Positions 34,936 through 43,786 of a stretch of DNA of 64,000 bases are shown here, piece after piece. How positions within the stretch are numbered: position 1 is the stretch's first letter; each line of letters opens with the position of its first letter. A program made the position numbers and the translations under genes. The stretch comes from JAFGUF01 sp040883315 (GTDB lineage Bacteria; Bacillota; Clostridia; Christensenellales; UMGS416): assembly GCA_040883315.1 (NCBI GenBank), contig JBFLKU010000008.1, positions 1-64,000 on the forward strand, read 5' to 3'. The notes under the pieces were generated by a model, which was not told where the DNA came from, ran no database searches, and was given only the letters and a program-made list of their open reading frames with translations.

Positions 34936-35388
34936 ATGAAGAAAAAAAGATTTTTTGTTATTGCACTATTTATATCTTTGCTGTTTTCTTCATGCAGTGC
35001 ACAGGATACGGAGGATATAGAAGAAGTGCCCGTATATGAAAAATGCATTCACGAAATACAAGAGAACAAATATTACTATATAGATAATGACTATTCTACC
35101 ATAGAGTTATTGGGCAAAGAAGTTTATTTTGATAATTCCGCAGATATGCAAAGCGTTGTACTGCAGGCAGAGCAGATATGGTTTGAAATATATGGTGAGG
35201 AATATATCACAGCAGAAAGACCATACAAAGTGATGTATGATTTTGAAAATGACAATTGGTATATAGAAGGCACTTTGCATGGTGCTATAGGTGATGAAGA
35301 AGAAAATGTGGAAGTAGTAGGCGGCGTGGCGAGCATTGTTGTTTCCAAAGATACAGGGCAAGTATTAAAAGTTTGGCATAGTGAATAA
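34936..35388 (+). CDS. Lipoprotein with NTF2-fold (YbbC-like) domain
   Basis: The ATG at 34936 has AGGAGG six bases upstream, giving 150 residues. The signal peptide ends in F-S-S-C (lipobox). The mature part follows the NTF2-fold immunity-type pattern: 'VLQAEQIWFEIYGEEYITAERPYKVMYDFENDNWYIEGTL', then 'VGGVASIVVSKDTGQVLKVWH'. These domains occur as polymorphic-toxin immunity proteins and as stand-alone lipoproteins. No toxin is adjacent, so an immunity role is not supported here. It is monocistronic, with its own promoter and UUCG terminator. Confidence 0.7.
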   Translation: MKKKRFFVIALFISLLFSSCSAQDTEDIEEVPVYEKCIHEIQENKYYYIDNDYSTIELLGKEVYFDNSADMQSVVLQAEQIWFEIYGEEYITAERPYKVMYDFENDNWYIEGTLHGAIGDEEENVEVVGGVASIVVSKDTGQVLKVWHSE

Positions 35389-35393
35389 TCAAT

Positions 35394-35414
35394 CCGCCTT
35401 CGGGCGGTTTTTTT
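35394..35414 (+). terminator. UUCG-loop terminator
   Basis: CCGCC-TTCG-GGCGG with seven T follows the lipoprotein stop after five bases. Confidence 0.9.
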
Positions 35415-35513
35415 ATGCCCGAAATTCTGCCACAAAACTGCCACAAATTAAGTATGTATAAGCCATATTTTTTATATATTATATTCACATAAACAAAAGC
35501 AAAAGGAGAAAGT

Positions 35514-35840
35514 ATGAAAAAGAATTTAATATATTTTGTAATGGCTTTATCTATGGCTTTGCTCTTTGCTGGCTGCGGCAGGCAAAGGGAGAAAGCAGAG
35601 CAGGAGCAAAGCGAGATAGAGAGCCTATCGGAAATAGAGCAGCTGGAGAAAATAGAGCAGATAGAGAGGCTGGGGAATATGCACGAAGATGGAGAACCAG
35701 CAGAGCAGGCATATGAGCTGTCGCAGATAGAGGAGCTCAGCGAGTTGCAGCGACTGGAGGAGCTGGAGCGACTTCAGGAGATAGAGCAGCTGGAGGCCAT
35801 GATAGCGGAGATGGATGAGCTGGAAAAATACAATGAATAA
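35514..35840 (+). CDS. Small coiled-coil lipoprotein, Leu/Glu/Gln repeats
   Basis: The 108-residue protein has AAAGGAG before its ATG. The signal peptide ends in F-A-G-C. The mature protein is a low-complexity acidic coiled coil built on L-E-x-I/L-E-Q/R units ('SLSEIEQLEKIEQIERL', 'LSELQRLEELERLQEIEQL'). It looks like a surface stalk or a Braun-lipoprotein-like helix. It heads the cluster with the repeat protein and two sensor kinases and may report on envelope state. There is no known family. Confidence 0.7.
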   Translation: MKKNLIYFVMALSMALLFAGCGRQREKAEQEQSEIESLSEIEQLEKIEQIERLGNMHEDGEPAEQAYELSQIEELSELQRLEELERLQEIEQLEAMIAEMDELEKYNE

Positions 35841-35923
35841 CTGTCACATATCTGCCACAAAGCAAACCGCAAAGTAACATAAATTTCTATTAGCATATAG
35901 GCACAGACCGAAAGGAGCAACAA

Positions 35924-36565
35924 ATGAAAAAAATAATCATATTAACATTGGCGGCAGTAGCACTGCTATTTGTCACAGCAGTCACAGCATCCGCAGAGGA
36001 AGCAGAGGCAAATGACCCGGCACAAATAAGAGAGCGACTGGAGCAGAGAGCCGAGGAGCTGAACATGACATACGACGAATACGTAGCATGGCTGCAGGAG
36101 CGAAAGGAGATATTCCAGCAAAGGGCAGAGGAAAACGGCATGACTATAGAAGAATATGCTGCATTCCTAAAAGACAAAGCACAAAGCAGGGCAGATGAGC
36201 TGGGAATGACATTGGATGAATACAAAGAGCAGATGAAGCAAAGATGGCAGCAGATACAGGAGCGAGCAGAAGCCAATGGAATGAATGTGGATGAATACAT
36301 CGACAGCATGAAAGAAAAGGCACAGGAGCGAGCTGCAGAGCTGGGCATGAGCATGGAAGAATACAGAGAGCACCTGAAAGAAAGATGGGAAAACATAAAG
36401 CAAAAAGCCGATGAGAGCGGCATGACCCCGGAAGAATACAGAGAGCAGATGCAGGAGCGCAAAGCCAAAATGGAAGAGAAAGCAGCCGAAAAGGGCATGA
36501 CACTGGAAGAGTATCTTCAATTTTTGAAAGAGCATAAAGAAGACAGACCAAACCCGGACAACTAG
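35924..36565 (+). CDS. Exported helical repeat protein (seven 22/25-residue repeats)
   Basis: The 213-residue protein has AAAGGAGC before its ATG. A signal peptide ends in T-A-S-A. The mature part consists of seven repeats starting G-M-T-x-E/D-E-Y (first N-M-T-Y-D-E-Y), each 25 or 22 residues long, in the order 25-22-25-22-25-25 and a partial last. The consensus is GMTxEEYxxxLKxR, then xxxxQERAEE. It is strongly charged and helical, like periplasmic CpxP/Spy-type or LTXXQ-type sensors in general look, but the repeat is different. It lies directly upstream of two two-component systems, so a link to envelope stress sensing is plausible. Confidence 0.75.
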   Translation: MKKIIILTLAAVALLFVTAVTASAEEAEANDPAQIRERLEQRAEELNMTYDEYVAWLQERKEIFQQRAEENGMTIEEYAAFLKDKAQSRADELGMTLDEYKEQMKQRWQQIQERAEANGMNVDEYIDSMKEKAQERAAELGMSMEEYREHLKERWENIKQKADESGMTPEEYREQMQERKAKMEEKAAEKGMTLEEYLQFLKEHKEDRPNPDN

Positions 36566-36584
36566 ACAACCTTCCATACAGGAG

Positions 36585-36617
36585 AACCCATAGTTTTTAC
36601 TATGGGTTGCTTTTGCA
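36585..36617 (+). terminator. Terminator between the repeat protein and the first response regulator
   Basis: AACCCATAGT-TTTT-ACTATGGGTT is a perfect 10-bp stem followed by GCTTTTGC. The T tract is short, so some read-through into the response regulator gene is possible. Confidence 0.7.
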
Positions 36618-36688
36618 CTATAGCAAATGGTATTGAGACTTTAATATTAAAGAAAAAATATGATATAATAAAACGAAAAGGGCAGAAT

Positions 36689-37375
36689 ATGAAACTGATA
36701 TATGTAGCTGATGATGACAAAAACATATGCACTCTGCTAAAGAGCCACATAGAAAACGAGGGCTATATAGTGGAGGTTTTTTCAAATGGCAGAGAGCTAT
36801 TGGAAAGATTCAATGAAAAGCCATGTGATATGGTGATAACGGATATTGTGATGCCCCAAATGGGGGGATATGACCTTTGCAAGGAAATACGCAGGGCAAG
36901 CATGATACCCGTTTTTATGATATCTGCCAACAATGAGGAGATAGACAGAGTGCTGGGTCTGGAGCTGGGGAGCGATGACTACATATCAAAGCCCATCAGC
37001 TTTCGGGAGCTGAATGCCAAGATAAAAAACACATTTAAAAGAATAGAGATTTATGAAAACCCCAAGGAAGGGGACAAGGACGAGATAACAATAAAAGATT
37101 TGACACTGAACAAAGCAAACAGGCAGGTTTTTATTGGGGGCGAGCTTTTGCAGACCACCGCCAAGGAGTTTGAGATGCTTTTGCTTTTTTTGAATAATAT
37201 AAACAGAGCCTTCACTAGAGAGCAGATAATAGAGAAGATATGGGGATACGACTACTACGGCGACTCTAGGCAGGTGGATCATATGATAAAAAGGCTGCGA
37301 AAAAAGATGCTGGAAGCCGAGGCACAGTGCCAGATAGAGACTGTATGGGGATTTGGATACAAAATAGGTGAGTGA
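36689..37375 (+). CDS. OmpR-family response regulator (system 1)
   Basis: The ATG at 36689 (MKLIYVADDDKN) has AAAAGGGC upstream; longer frames run into the terminator. The 228 residues form a receiver domain with acidic pocket D-D-D (8-10), phospho-acceptor Asp52 ('ITDIVMPQMGGYDL') and conserved Lys ('YISKPISF'). A winged helix follows ('TAKEFEMLLLFLNNINRAFTREQIIEKIWGYDYYGDSRQVDHMIKRLRKK', segmented). It is the DNA-binding partner of the kinase at 37377, one base apart from it. Target genes are likely the surrounding small exported proteins. Confidence 0.9.
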   Translation: MKLIYVADDDKNICTLLKSHIENEGYIVEVFSNGRELLERFNEKPCDMVITDIVMPQMGGYDLCKEIRRASMIPVFMISANNEEIDRVLGLELGSDDYISKPISFRELNAKIKNTFKRIEIYENPKEGDKDEITIKDLTLNKANRQVFIGGELLQTTAKEFEMLLLFLNNINRAFTREQIIEKIWGYDYYGDSRQVDHMIKRLRKKMLEAEAQCQIETVWGFGYKIGE

Positions 37376-37376
37376 T

Positions 37377-38810
37377 ATGAAAAACAAGATAAGCAAAAAG
37401 CTGAACTTAACAAATGCTGCCATCCTTGCGGGGGCACTTTTGTTTTTTTGCATTTTGTCCATAGTGGTTTTCAATTTCTATATGCGAAGAACCATAAAAG
37501 ACCAGCTGCTGGCAGAGAACGCAATGAGCTACAGGCTGGCAGTGGTGGGAGCACTAGACAGGGAGGCGGATATACCGCTGGAAACTGCTCGAGCCAGAGT
37601 GCTGGAGAACATTTTGCAGAGAACTGCCGATATCAGAAGGAACAACATATATTCTGCTCTTGCAGAGAGCATAAGCATGGTGTTTGTAAAATCCGATGAT
37701 GAGCCGTACAAGATGACGTATTCCAGCCTAGACGGAGCTACAGGCAAATATGATATTGACAAGCTGAGTACACAGGTAGATGAAGCAATAGACGGAGTTA
37801 TCCGGGTGAGCGTGGACGGCGTAGACTATTTCTGCACTTTGCAGCAGTCCGAGCCAAAAGGGCCAAAGAACGTGACCATGACTGTAATCAGCATGGTGCC
37901 GCTTAGCAGCATACAGAGAGCGAACAGACAGTATATATTTGTTTTTATGGTGTGCGCCACAATACTGGTGATGATATCTATAGCAATAATGTCGTTTATG
38001 TCCGACAGGATAACGAAGCCCATAGTAAAGGTGACAAACCTGACCAAAGAATACGCAAAGCGGGAATTCAAAAACAAATACATAGCCAATACAAACGATG
38101 AAATAGAAGACCTTTCAATTGCTGTAAGCACCATGGCAGACAGCCTGGAAAAGCAGGACATACAAAGGGAGAAAATGTTCCGACATATATCCCACGAGCT
38201 GAAAACACCGCTGACTGCTATCTACGGATATGCAGAGGGCATAAAAACCGGAGTATTCCGAAATGCTGAAGAGCCGCTTGATATTATAATGAAGGAGAGC
38301 CTGCGGATAAAGAAGCTGACGGAGGACATAATATATCTCAGCAAGCTGGAGAGCCATGTGGAAGCATTCAAAATGGAAAAATGCGATATATCCGACACCA
38401 TGATAAAGGCGATACAGAGCATAGAGAGCATAGCTATTATGAAGGACATAGACATAGACTATGTGCCAATAAGCATTGAGATGATAGACGCCGACTGCGA
38501 CAAGATACACAGAGCACTGATAAATATACTATCCAACAGCGTGAAGTACACCAAGGACAGAATAGAGATAGAGATAAAAGACGCTGGAGACACTGTGGAG
38601 ATAATAGTGGCGGACAACGGCAATGGATTCAACCAAGAGGACATAGAGACACTGCTAAGCGGAATGACCAAGGAGAAAAGCGACGGCAGCGGCATTGGGC
38701 TGAGCATTGTGAACGAGATAATAAAAGCCCACAGGGGCGAATTCTACATTGGCAACAATGAAGCAGGCGGAGCGATATTTAGCATAGTGCTGAAAAAGAA
38801 ACAGCAATAA
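37377..38810 (+). CDS. Sensor histidine kinase (system 1)
   Basis: The ATG at 37377 follows AGGTGA; GTG at 37368 is the alternative. The 477 residues show TM1 (~residues 12-35), an extracytoplasmic domain of ~150 residues, TM2 (~188-212), HAMP, and a dimerisation helix 'FRHISHELKTPLTAIYGYAEGI' with phospho-His273. The ATPase domain has 'NILSNSVKYT' (N box), 'VADNGNGF' (G1) and 'SGIGLSIV' (G2). All catalytic boxes are intact. The sensor domain is unrecognised. It is in one operon with the response regulator before it. Confidence 0.9.
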   Translation: MKNKISKKLNLTNAAILAGALLFFCILSIVVFNFYMRRTIKDQLLAENAMSYRLAVVGALDREADIPLETARARVLENILQRTADIRRNNIYSALAESISMVFVKSDDEPYKMTYSSLDGATGKYDIDKLSTQVDEAIDGVIRVSVDGVDYFCTLQQSEPKGPKNVTMTVISMVPLSSIQRANRQYIFVFMVCATILVMISIAIMSFMSDRITKPIVKVTNLTKEYAKREFKNKYIANTNDEIEDLSIAVSTMADSLEKQDIQREKMFRHISHELKTPLTAIYGYAEGIKTGVFRNAEEPLDIIMKESLRIKKLTEDIIYLSKLESHVEAFKMEKCDISDTMIKAIQSIESIAIMKDIDIDYVPISIEMIDADCDKIHRALINILSNSVKYTKDRIEIEIKDAGDTVEIIVADNGNGFNQEDIETLLSGMTKEKSDGSGIGLSIVNEIIKAHRGEFYIGNNEAGGAIFSIVLKKKQQ

Positions 38811-38870
38811 ATGCGTTAAAAAGGCAGCATGAGAGTGTATATAGACTGTATAGAAAATGCGGAGAAAAAG

Positions 38871-39560
38871 ATGAAATACAGGATAATAATAGTAGAAGAC
38901 GAGGCAAGCATACGCGAGATGGTTTCGCTGTATCTGAAAGATGCAGGCTACGAAACAAAAGCATATAGCAGGGGCATAGATGCTCTTAGTGACTTTGCAG
39001 ATTTCAAGCCCCACCTTGCAATACTGGATATTTCCATGCCGGGCATATCCGGGCTGGAGGTGCTGGAGGAGATACGGGAAGTATCGGATATTCCAGTTAT
39101 CATGCTGACAGCCATGACGGCAGAGGACGACAGGCTGAAAGGATTCAGCACCGGTGCAGACGATTATGTGTGCAAGCCCTTTAGCCCCAAAGAGGTGGTA
39201 TCCAGAGTAAATGTATTTATAAAACGGCTTTATAAGGGCAGCAGCGATGTGATAGAATACGGAGAGCTGAAGCTGGACACTGTGAAGATGACTTTGCATA
39301 AAAATGATGAGCCGGTGGACATAACATCCCGAGAATACGAGATATTATATGTATTTTTCAAAAATATCGGCATACCATTGACAAGGGAGCAGATAATAAA
39401 CAAAGCCATAGGATACAATTATGAAGGATACGACAGAAGCATAGATGCCTTCATCAAAAACATACGCCACAAGGTGGAGGACGACTGGAAGAAGCCGAAA
39501 TACATTAAAACAAAGTACGCATACGGATATGTCTTTGGAGGTGAGGAAGATGAGCATTAA
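38871..39560 (+). CDS. OmpR-family response regulator (system 2)
   Basis: The ATG at 38871 (MKYRIIIVEDEA) has GGAG six bases upstream; an in-frame start at 38829 is unlikely. The 229 residues comprise a receiver (E-D-E pocket, Asp53 in 'AILDISMPGISGLEVL', Lys in 'YVCKPFSP') and an OmpR winged helix ('SREYEILYVFFKNIGIPLTREQIINKAIGYNYEGYDRSIDAFIKNIRHKV', segmented). It overlaps its kinase gene by 11 bases. It is a different lineage from system 1, so the two are not a simple recent duplication. Confidence 0.9.
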   Translation: MKYRIIIVEDEASIREMVSLYLKDAGYETKAYSRGIDALSDFADFKPHLAILDISMPGISGLEVLEEIREVSDIPVIMLTAMTAEDDRLKGFSTGADDYVCKPFSPKEVVSRVNVFIKRLYKGSSDVIEYGELKLDTVKMTLHKNDEPVDITSREYEILYVFFKNIGIPLTREQIINKAIGYNYEGYDRSIDAFIKNIRHKVEDDWKKPKYIKTKYAYGYVFGGEEDEH

Positions 39561-40869
39561 AAGATTTCTTATATTACTGGTATCATTGGCAGTTCTGCTT
39601 TCCCTTGCTCTTTTTGCCATCATTTCCAGCAGCCATATGAACAGCTATTTTAACCAATATATAAACGAAGAATATCTGCAGAACGTGGAGAACATAAAAG
39701 AATTTGCAAAGCTGGAGATAATAGAGGGGCATCAGCCCAGAATAACACTGGCAAGCTATGTGAAAGACCCTATATACTACATTGAGATACAGGACGCAGA
39801 AAAAAACGTGCTGACAAGCACAGGCGGAAGCATGGGAAACAGCATGGGCGGCGGAATGATGGGGAACAATTTCACATTTGACAGCAAAAACATGGATGAA
39901 GACAGCTTCAAAATAGAAGATGGCGGCAAAACAATTGGCTATCTGGTGATAGCAAAGGAAAAAAACATAGACAAAACAACCACTAACAAGCTATTTAACA
40001 GAGCACTTTTGATGGGTGCATTGGTTTCGCTGGCGGTGGTTATTGCCTCTATAGGCGTGCTGCTATTTGCACTGCTTAGGTACATCAGCCGCAATGTAGA
40101 CCACATAACAGAGTATGCCACCCACGATGAAATAGACATTAAGGAATACAAGATAGAGGAATTTAACACCATAGCAGAGTCTATAAAAAACTATAGAGTA
40201 AAGCTGAAAACAAAGGAAAAGGTGAAGAAAGAAAAATTCGACAGGCTGCTCCACGAGACCAAAACGCCTATTACCGTGATAAAGAGCCAGCTGGAGGGTG
40301 CACAGGACAATATAATAAAGATGGACAAAGACAGAGTGGGAACTATGCTGGAGGTGGTAGACAGCCTTAATGATATGCTGGGGGACATCACAAACATAGT
40401 GGAGGGTGCACCAGTGGAGAGCACAGTGGAGATATCTGAAATTGACTACCTGAAAGAGGCTGAGAAGATAGCAAAGAGCCTGAGTGCCAAATTTGCAAAA
40501 AAGGATATTGAGCTGATTCTGAAGAAGGATCATTTAAGGATAAAGACCAATAAGGAACTGCTGAATAATGCAGTATACAACCTGCTGATAAATGCCTACA
40601 AATACACAGATGATGGCAGCGTGACTATAACATTGGATGACAAAGAAAAAACCATATCTATAAAAGACACAGGAGCAGGCATAGACAAAGAGGACATGAA
40701 AAATATATTCAAGCCGTATTTCAGGGGCAAAAACGCCTATGGCACATCCGGAGAAGGACTGGGGCTATCCAACGTGAAAGAGAGCGTGGAAAAGGCAGGC
40801 GGAGCAATAGAGGTGCAGAGCGAAGAAGGAAAATATACCGAATTTAAAATTATTTTTTCAAAATCATAA
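39550..40869 (+). CDS. Sensor histidine kinase (system 2) with Met/Gly-rich sensor loop
   Basis: The ATG at 39550 has GGAGGTGAGG upstream and overlaps the regulator gene; a longer frame from 39445 is a shadow of that gene. The 439 residues include TM1 (~8-30), a ~130-residue outer domain containing a Met/Gly-rich stretch ('SMGNSMGGGMMGNNF'), and TM2 (~155-180). Then come the phospho-His235 helix ('LLHETKTPITVIKSQLEGA'), N box 'LLNNAVYNLLINAYKYT', and 'IKDTGAGID' and 'GEGLGLSNV'. The Met-rich loop might bind a soft metal such as Cu(I); that is speculation. Confidence 0.9.
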   Translation: MSIKRFLILLVSLAVLLSLALFAIISSSHMNSYFNQYINEEYLQNVENIKEFAKLEIIEGHQPRITLASYVKDPIYYIEIQDAEKNVLTSTGGSMGNSMGGGMMGNNFTFDSKNMDEDSFKIEDGGKTIGYLVIAKEKNIDKTTTNKLFNRALLMGALVSLAVVIASIGVLLFALLRYISRNVDHITEYATHDEIDIKEYKIEEFNTIAESIKNYRVKLKTKEKVKKEKFDRLLHETKTPITVIKSQLEGAQDNIIKMDKDRVGTMLEVVDSLNDMLGDITNIVEGAPVESTVEISEIDYLKEAEKIAKSLSAKFAKKDIELILKKDHLRIKTNKELLNNAVYNLLINAYKYTDDGSVTITLDDKEKTISIKDTGAGIDKEDMKNIFKPYFRGKNAYGTSGEGLGLSNVKESVEKAGGAIEVQSEEGKYTEFKIIFSKS

Positions 40870-40920
40870 TTCTTTCACATTTCAAAGCTATAATGAGGCT
40901 ACAAACAATGAAAGGAACAA

Positions 40921-41328
40921 GTGAAAATGAAAAAAGTATTTATAATTGTTTTTGTTTTAGCATTATTAACAATAGGAGCAACAGCAGCACTAGCTGATGA
41001 AGTAACAGACCAAGAGCTTTTGGAACGCCATGAGGAAATGCTGGCTGCAAAGGAAGAATGGCTTGATGAATTAGTAGCAGAAGGTGTTATTACACAAGAA
41101 GAAGCTGATGAATACCTAGCTAATATGGAAGAAAGATTCGAAGAAGCATACTGTCTGACAGAAGATGGCTGGTTTGGCGGCAGAATGTTCTCCGACGAAG
41201 ACGGCTGGTTCGGCGGCATGTTCAATGATGACGGCGAAAGAGTATTCGGCGGTGGTATGTTCCAAGATGATGACACAGTTCGTGGCGCAGGACGCGGCAT
41301 GGGATGCGGATTCAGATTCGACGACTAA
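40921..41328 (+). CDS. Small exported protein (DUF2680-like N-terminal part)
   Basis: The GTG start at 40921 is five bases after AGGA; the ATG at 40927 is the alternative. The ~135-residue protein has a signal peptide ending in A-L-A-D. It continues 'EVTDQELLERHEEMLAAKEEWLDELVAEGVITQEEADEYLANMEER', a helical part reminiscent of DUF2680 proteins. The C-terminal half repeats 'EDGWFGGxMF' three or four times and ends 'GAGRGMGCGF'. It is the last gene of the two-component cluster, 51 bases after kinase 2, and a probable target or reporter of that system. Confidence 0.7.
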   Translation: MKMKKVFIIVFVLALLTIGATAALADEVTDQELLERHEEMLAAKEEWLDELVAEGVITQEEADEYLANMEERFEEAYCLTEDGWFGGRMFSDEDGWFGGMFNDDGERVFGGGMFQDDDTVRGAGRGMGCGFRFDD

Positions 41329-41342
41329 GAATAGCAAAGAAA

Positions 41343-41373
41343 AAACCTCTCTGATTTCAGGGAGGCTTTTTTA
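41343..41373 (+). terminator. Terminator of the two-component cluster
   Basis: CCTCTCTG-ATTT-CAGGGAGG pairs over 8 bp with one G-U, followed by CTTTTTTATT. Confidence 0.85.
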
Positions 41374-41425
41374 TTGTCTATTTTATGGTTTCATTTGTAT
41401 TTCAGAAAGATACTTTATTAATAAA

Positions 41426-41455
41426 GCAAAACACACCGGAAAAACCGATGTGCTC
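41426..41455 (-). terminator. Terminator of the GH9 gene
   Basis: On the minus strand GCACATCGG-TTTTT-CCGGTGTGT forms a 9-bp stem with two G-U pairs, followed by TTTTG. It converges with the terminator of the two-component cluster. Confidence 0.65.
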
Positions 41456-41487
41456 TGCAGCTGAAAAAGGTTAATTATATCTTATGA

Positions 41488-43731
41488 TTATTGAAAGTAG
41501 CTAAGTAGGTACACAACCGGCGAATTCCAATAGATGGTTATCTCATTGGTAGAGTAGCTTTGCTCGCTGTCTGCGTAGCATTTTGCTGGTGGTTTGCCCT
41601 CTAGCATGGTTAGTGCGTATGGATCCTCTAGGTTTTTGTTTGGTCCACCTATCACAAGCCCAGGGAATACTTCGCCTACTGTTTGCGTCACTCTGTGGTG
41701 GATATTGTGCACTTGGTTGGTGCCAAAGCCTGTGATGTAGCTTTTGTCCATTGCGTTTTTGCCCAATAGATAGTTTAGGTGCTCGTAGGCAACGGATACA
41801 TACTCTTCATCTGGTTTATATTCGTTTGCTATCAGCAGCAGCATTGCGTTGTCTGCCACCAGCATATTGCTGCCCCATACATAGTCGTCGTATGTGAGGG
41901 ATAGCTGATACATATCCTGCTTGCTGTTTGCTATTATGGTATCTGCGGCGGATAAAAGACTGCTCAGCATCTTTTCATATAGCTCAGCATCCTGCATATC
42001 CGTAGGAAGGCTTAGATAGCTTATTACACCGTACATGCCGATTTCCTGCCATCCCATGCCGCTGTATATAGCTGCATCTTTTAGATATGTGTGATATTTT
42101 TCATCGCCTGTTGCCTTGTATAGCTCGGCAGCCGCCCAGAATCTTTCATCCATGGAGCTGCTGTCTCCGTATTCGCCTGTTACTATTCCCTGCGGATTTT
42201 TGAAGCTTTGTGCATCTGGGTTGGCTTCTAGCCATTGCCATGCCAGCTCTGCACTTGCCAGGCATTCCTGTGAGTATTCATCGCCAAATGGCAGTGCCAT
42301 AGATGATACCTTTGCCATAACAGCCGCAAAGTCTGCTGTAGCCATGCCGGAGATTGGGTTTATTATCAGCTGTGCGTTGGATTCATTTGGCATTAAAACA
42401 TCTGCAAAGTTGGCTGCTGTGAGCTTGTGGTGCACTCCGCCTGTTTCCGCGTTCTGCATCTTCAGAAGGAAGTCCAGCTCGTATTTCACTTCGTCTAGAA
42501 CATCAGGTATGCTGTCATTTGATTCGGGGATATTTGACGATGCAGAGAATGCATCTGGATTGGCTTCGTATGCCAAAAGCAAATCTATAACTGCCTTTGA
42601 TGCGGGTGTCACATATTTGCCGAAGTCTCCTGCATCGTGCCAGCCGCCTGTCATATCCACCGTTTTAGAGTCCATATATATTCTGGATTCTTTGGTGTGG
42701 CATGCATCGTGTGCCCAGTCTTCTGCGTATTTTTCCGTCAAGTCCATTCCGCATCTTTGATAGTAGAACATCTTTAGAGTGGAGGCTAAAAGACCCTCGT
42801 AAATATTGTCTGCTATTTCAAATTCGTATGAATTTTCATAGCCTTCTATTTCTATGTGGTATACGCCCGGCTCATTTAGTGCCGTGAAATCCCCAAGGCG
42901 TACTTTTTCGCCGCTGTTTGGGTTGTCGCCGGCAGCACCGATATTTCCTGTGAAGGCAGCATTGCCATCTGCATCTGCTACAGTGAATTCTGATACGCTG
43001 TCGTCTATGTCTACAAATGCGGCAATTTTATTGCTGTCCAGCTTATAGCCTAGCTGATTTATTCTGATATTGCTGGTTTTTTCCTCACCGAAAACATATC
43101 CGCTGGCGTCTCCGCCGACCATCTCTAGTGACACATTGTCTATTTCGATGGTGTGTGCAGGCAGTGAATCGTCTTCTACGAACTTGCCTATATTAAATAC
43201 TATTCGGCATGTGGGGTCTGCATCGTATTCCATAGTGAAATCCAAAGTATAGGTTTCAAATTCCGAGGTTATTGGAATAATCTCCTCCATGTATCCGGTG
43301 TATGGTGAGCCGTTTTTCTGCACTCTCACCTGAATGTGGCGCGGAACTGTTGATTTCACATCAAACTGCACTCTGTATTGGCAGTCTTTTACTAGCAAAA
43401 TGCCATCTTGGAATACCTGTATGGAGTGCATTTCGCTGCCGGTTTTGTTAATTGGTATCTTGGCTGTTCCCTCGGATGGTTCAAAGCTGACTGTTGGCCC
43501 CATAAGGAACATTCCCCAGAATTCATACTCTCTGGAAAAATCACCGTTTTTAATCATTTTTCCCTCGTCCGGGTCTGGCGTGGCTGTAGGCTCCGGAGTG
43601 GCTGTGGGTGGTGCAGGCGTGTCTGTCTGCTGCGTAGGGCTGGGAGCCGGGCTTCTGTCGCAGGCCGAAAGCATGCTAGAGAGCGCAAACAAAACAAGCA
43701 AAATAAATATTAAACCCTTCTTCTTAGTCAT
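41488..43731 (-). CDS. GH9 endoglucanase-like lipoprotein with carbohydrate-binding domain
   Basis: The ATG at 43731 is preceded by AAAGG; an in-frame extension to 43953 crosses a terminator and is not real. The 747 residues comprise a lipoprotein signal (L-S-A-C) and a Pro/Thr-rich linker ('PAPPTATPEPTATPDPDEG'). Next are a CBM4/9-like beta-sandwich (~55-215), the CelD-type Ig-like N-domain ('IRINQLGYKLDSNKIAAFVD') and the GH9 barrel. Catalytic Asp366/Asp369 lie in 'GGWHDAGDFGKYV' and acid Glu730 in 'STNEITIYWNSP'; 'TGFGTNQVHNIHHR' is also canonical. It should cleave beta-1,4- or mixed-linked glucans at the cell surface. The promoter carries a LacI/CcpA-like operator. Confidence 0.92.
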   Translation of the reverse strand: MTKKKGLIFILLVLFALSSMLSACDRSPAPSPTQQTDTPAPPTATPEPTATPDPDEGKMIKNGDFSREYEFWGMFLMGPTVSFEPSEGTAKIPINKTGSEMHSIQVFQDGILLVKDCQYRVQFDVKSTVPRHIQVRVQKNGSPYTGYMEEIIPITSEFETYTLDFTMEYDADPTCRIVFNIGKFVEDDSLPAHTIEIDNVSLEMVGGDASGYVFGEEKTSNIRINQLGYKLDSNKIAAFVDIDDSVSEFTVADADGNAAFTGNIGAAGDNPNSGEKVRLGDFTALNEPGVYHIEIEGYENSYEFEIADNIYEGLLASTLKMFYYQRCGMDLTEKYAEDWAHDACHTKESRIYMDSKTVDMTGGWHDAGDFGKYVTPASKAVIDLLLAYEANPDAFSASSNIPESNDSIPDVLDEVKYELDFLLKMQNAETGGVHHKLTAANFADVLMPNESNAQLIINPISGMATADFAAVMAKVSSMALPFGDEYSQECLASAELAWQWLEANPDAQSFKNPQGIVTGEYGDSSSMDERFWAAAELYKATGDEKYHTYLKDAAIYSGMGWQEIGMYGVISYLSLPTDMQDAELYEKMLSSLLSAADTIIANSKQDMYQLSLTYDDYVWGSNMLVADNAMLLLIANEYKPDEEYVSVAYEHLNYLLGKNAMDKSYITGFGTNQVHNIHHRVTQTVGEVFPGLVIGGPNKNLEDPYALTMLEGKPPAKCYADSEQSYSTNEITIYWNSPVVYLLSYFQ

Positions 43732-43786
43732 AATATTATACCTTTCTTCTTTAAGATGATAATAGTTTTCCTGTGTACTTTGTAAT

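Noticed and set aside
34936..35388. Immunity protein of a polymorphic toxin system
   Set aside because: The NTF2-like domain resembles immunity proteins, but no toxin or secretion gene is adjacent and the protein is a lipoprotein with its own promoter and terminator.
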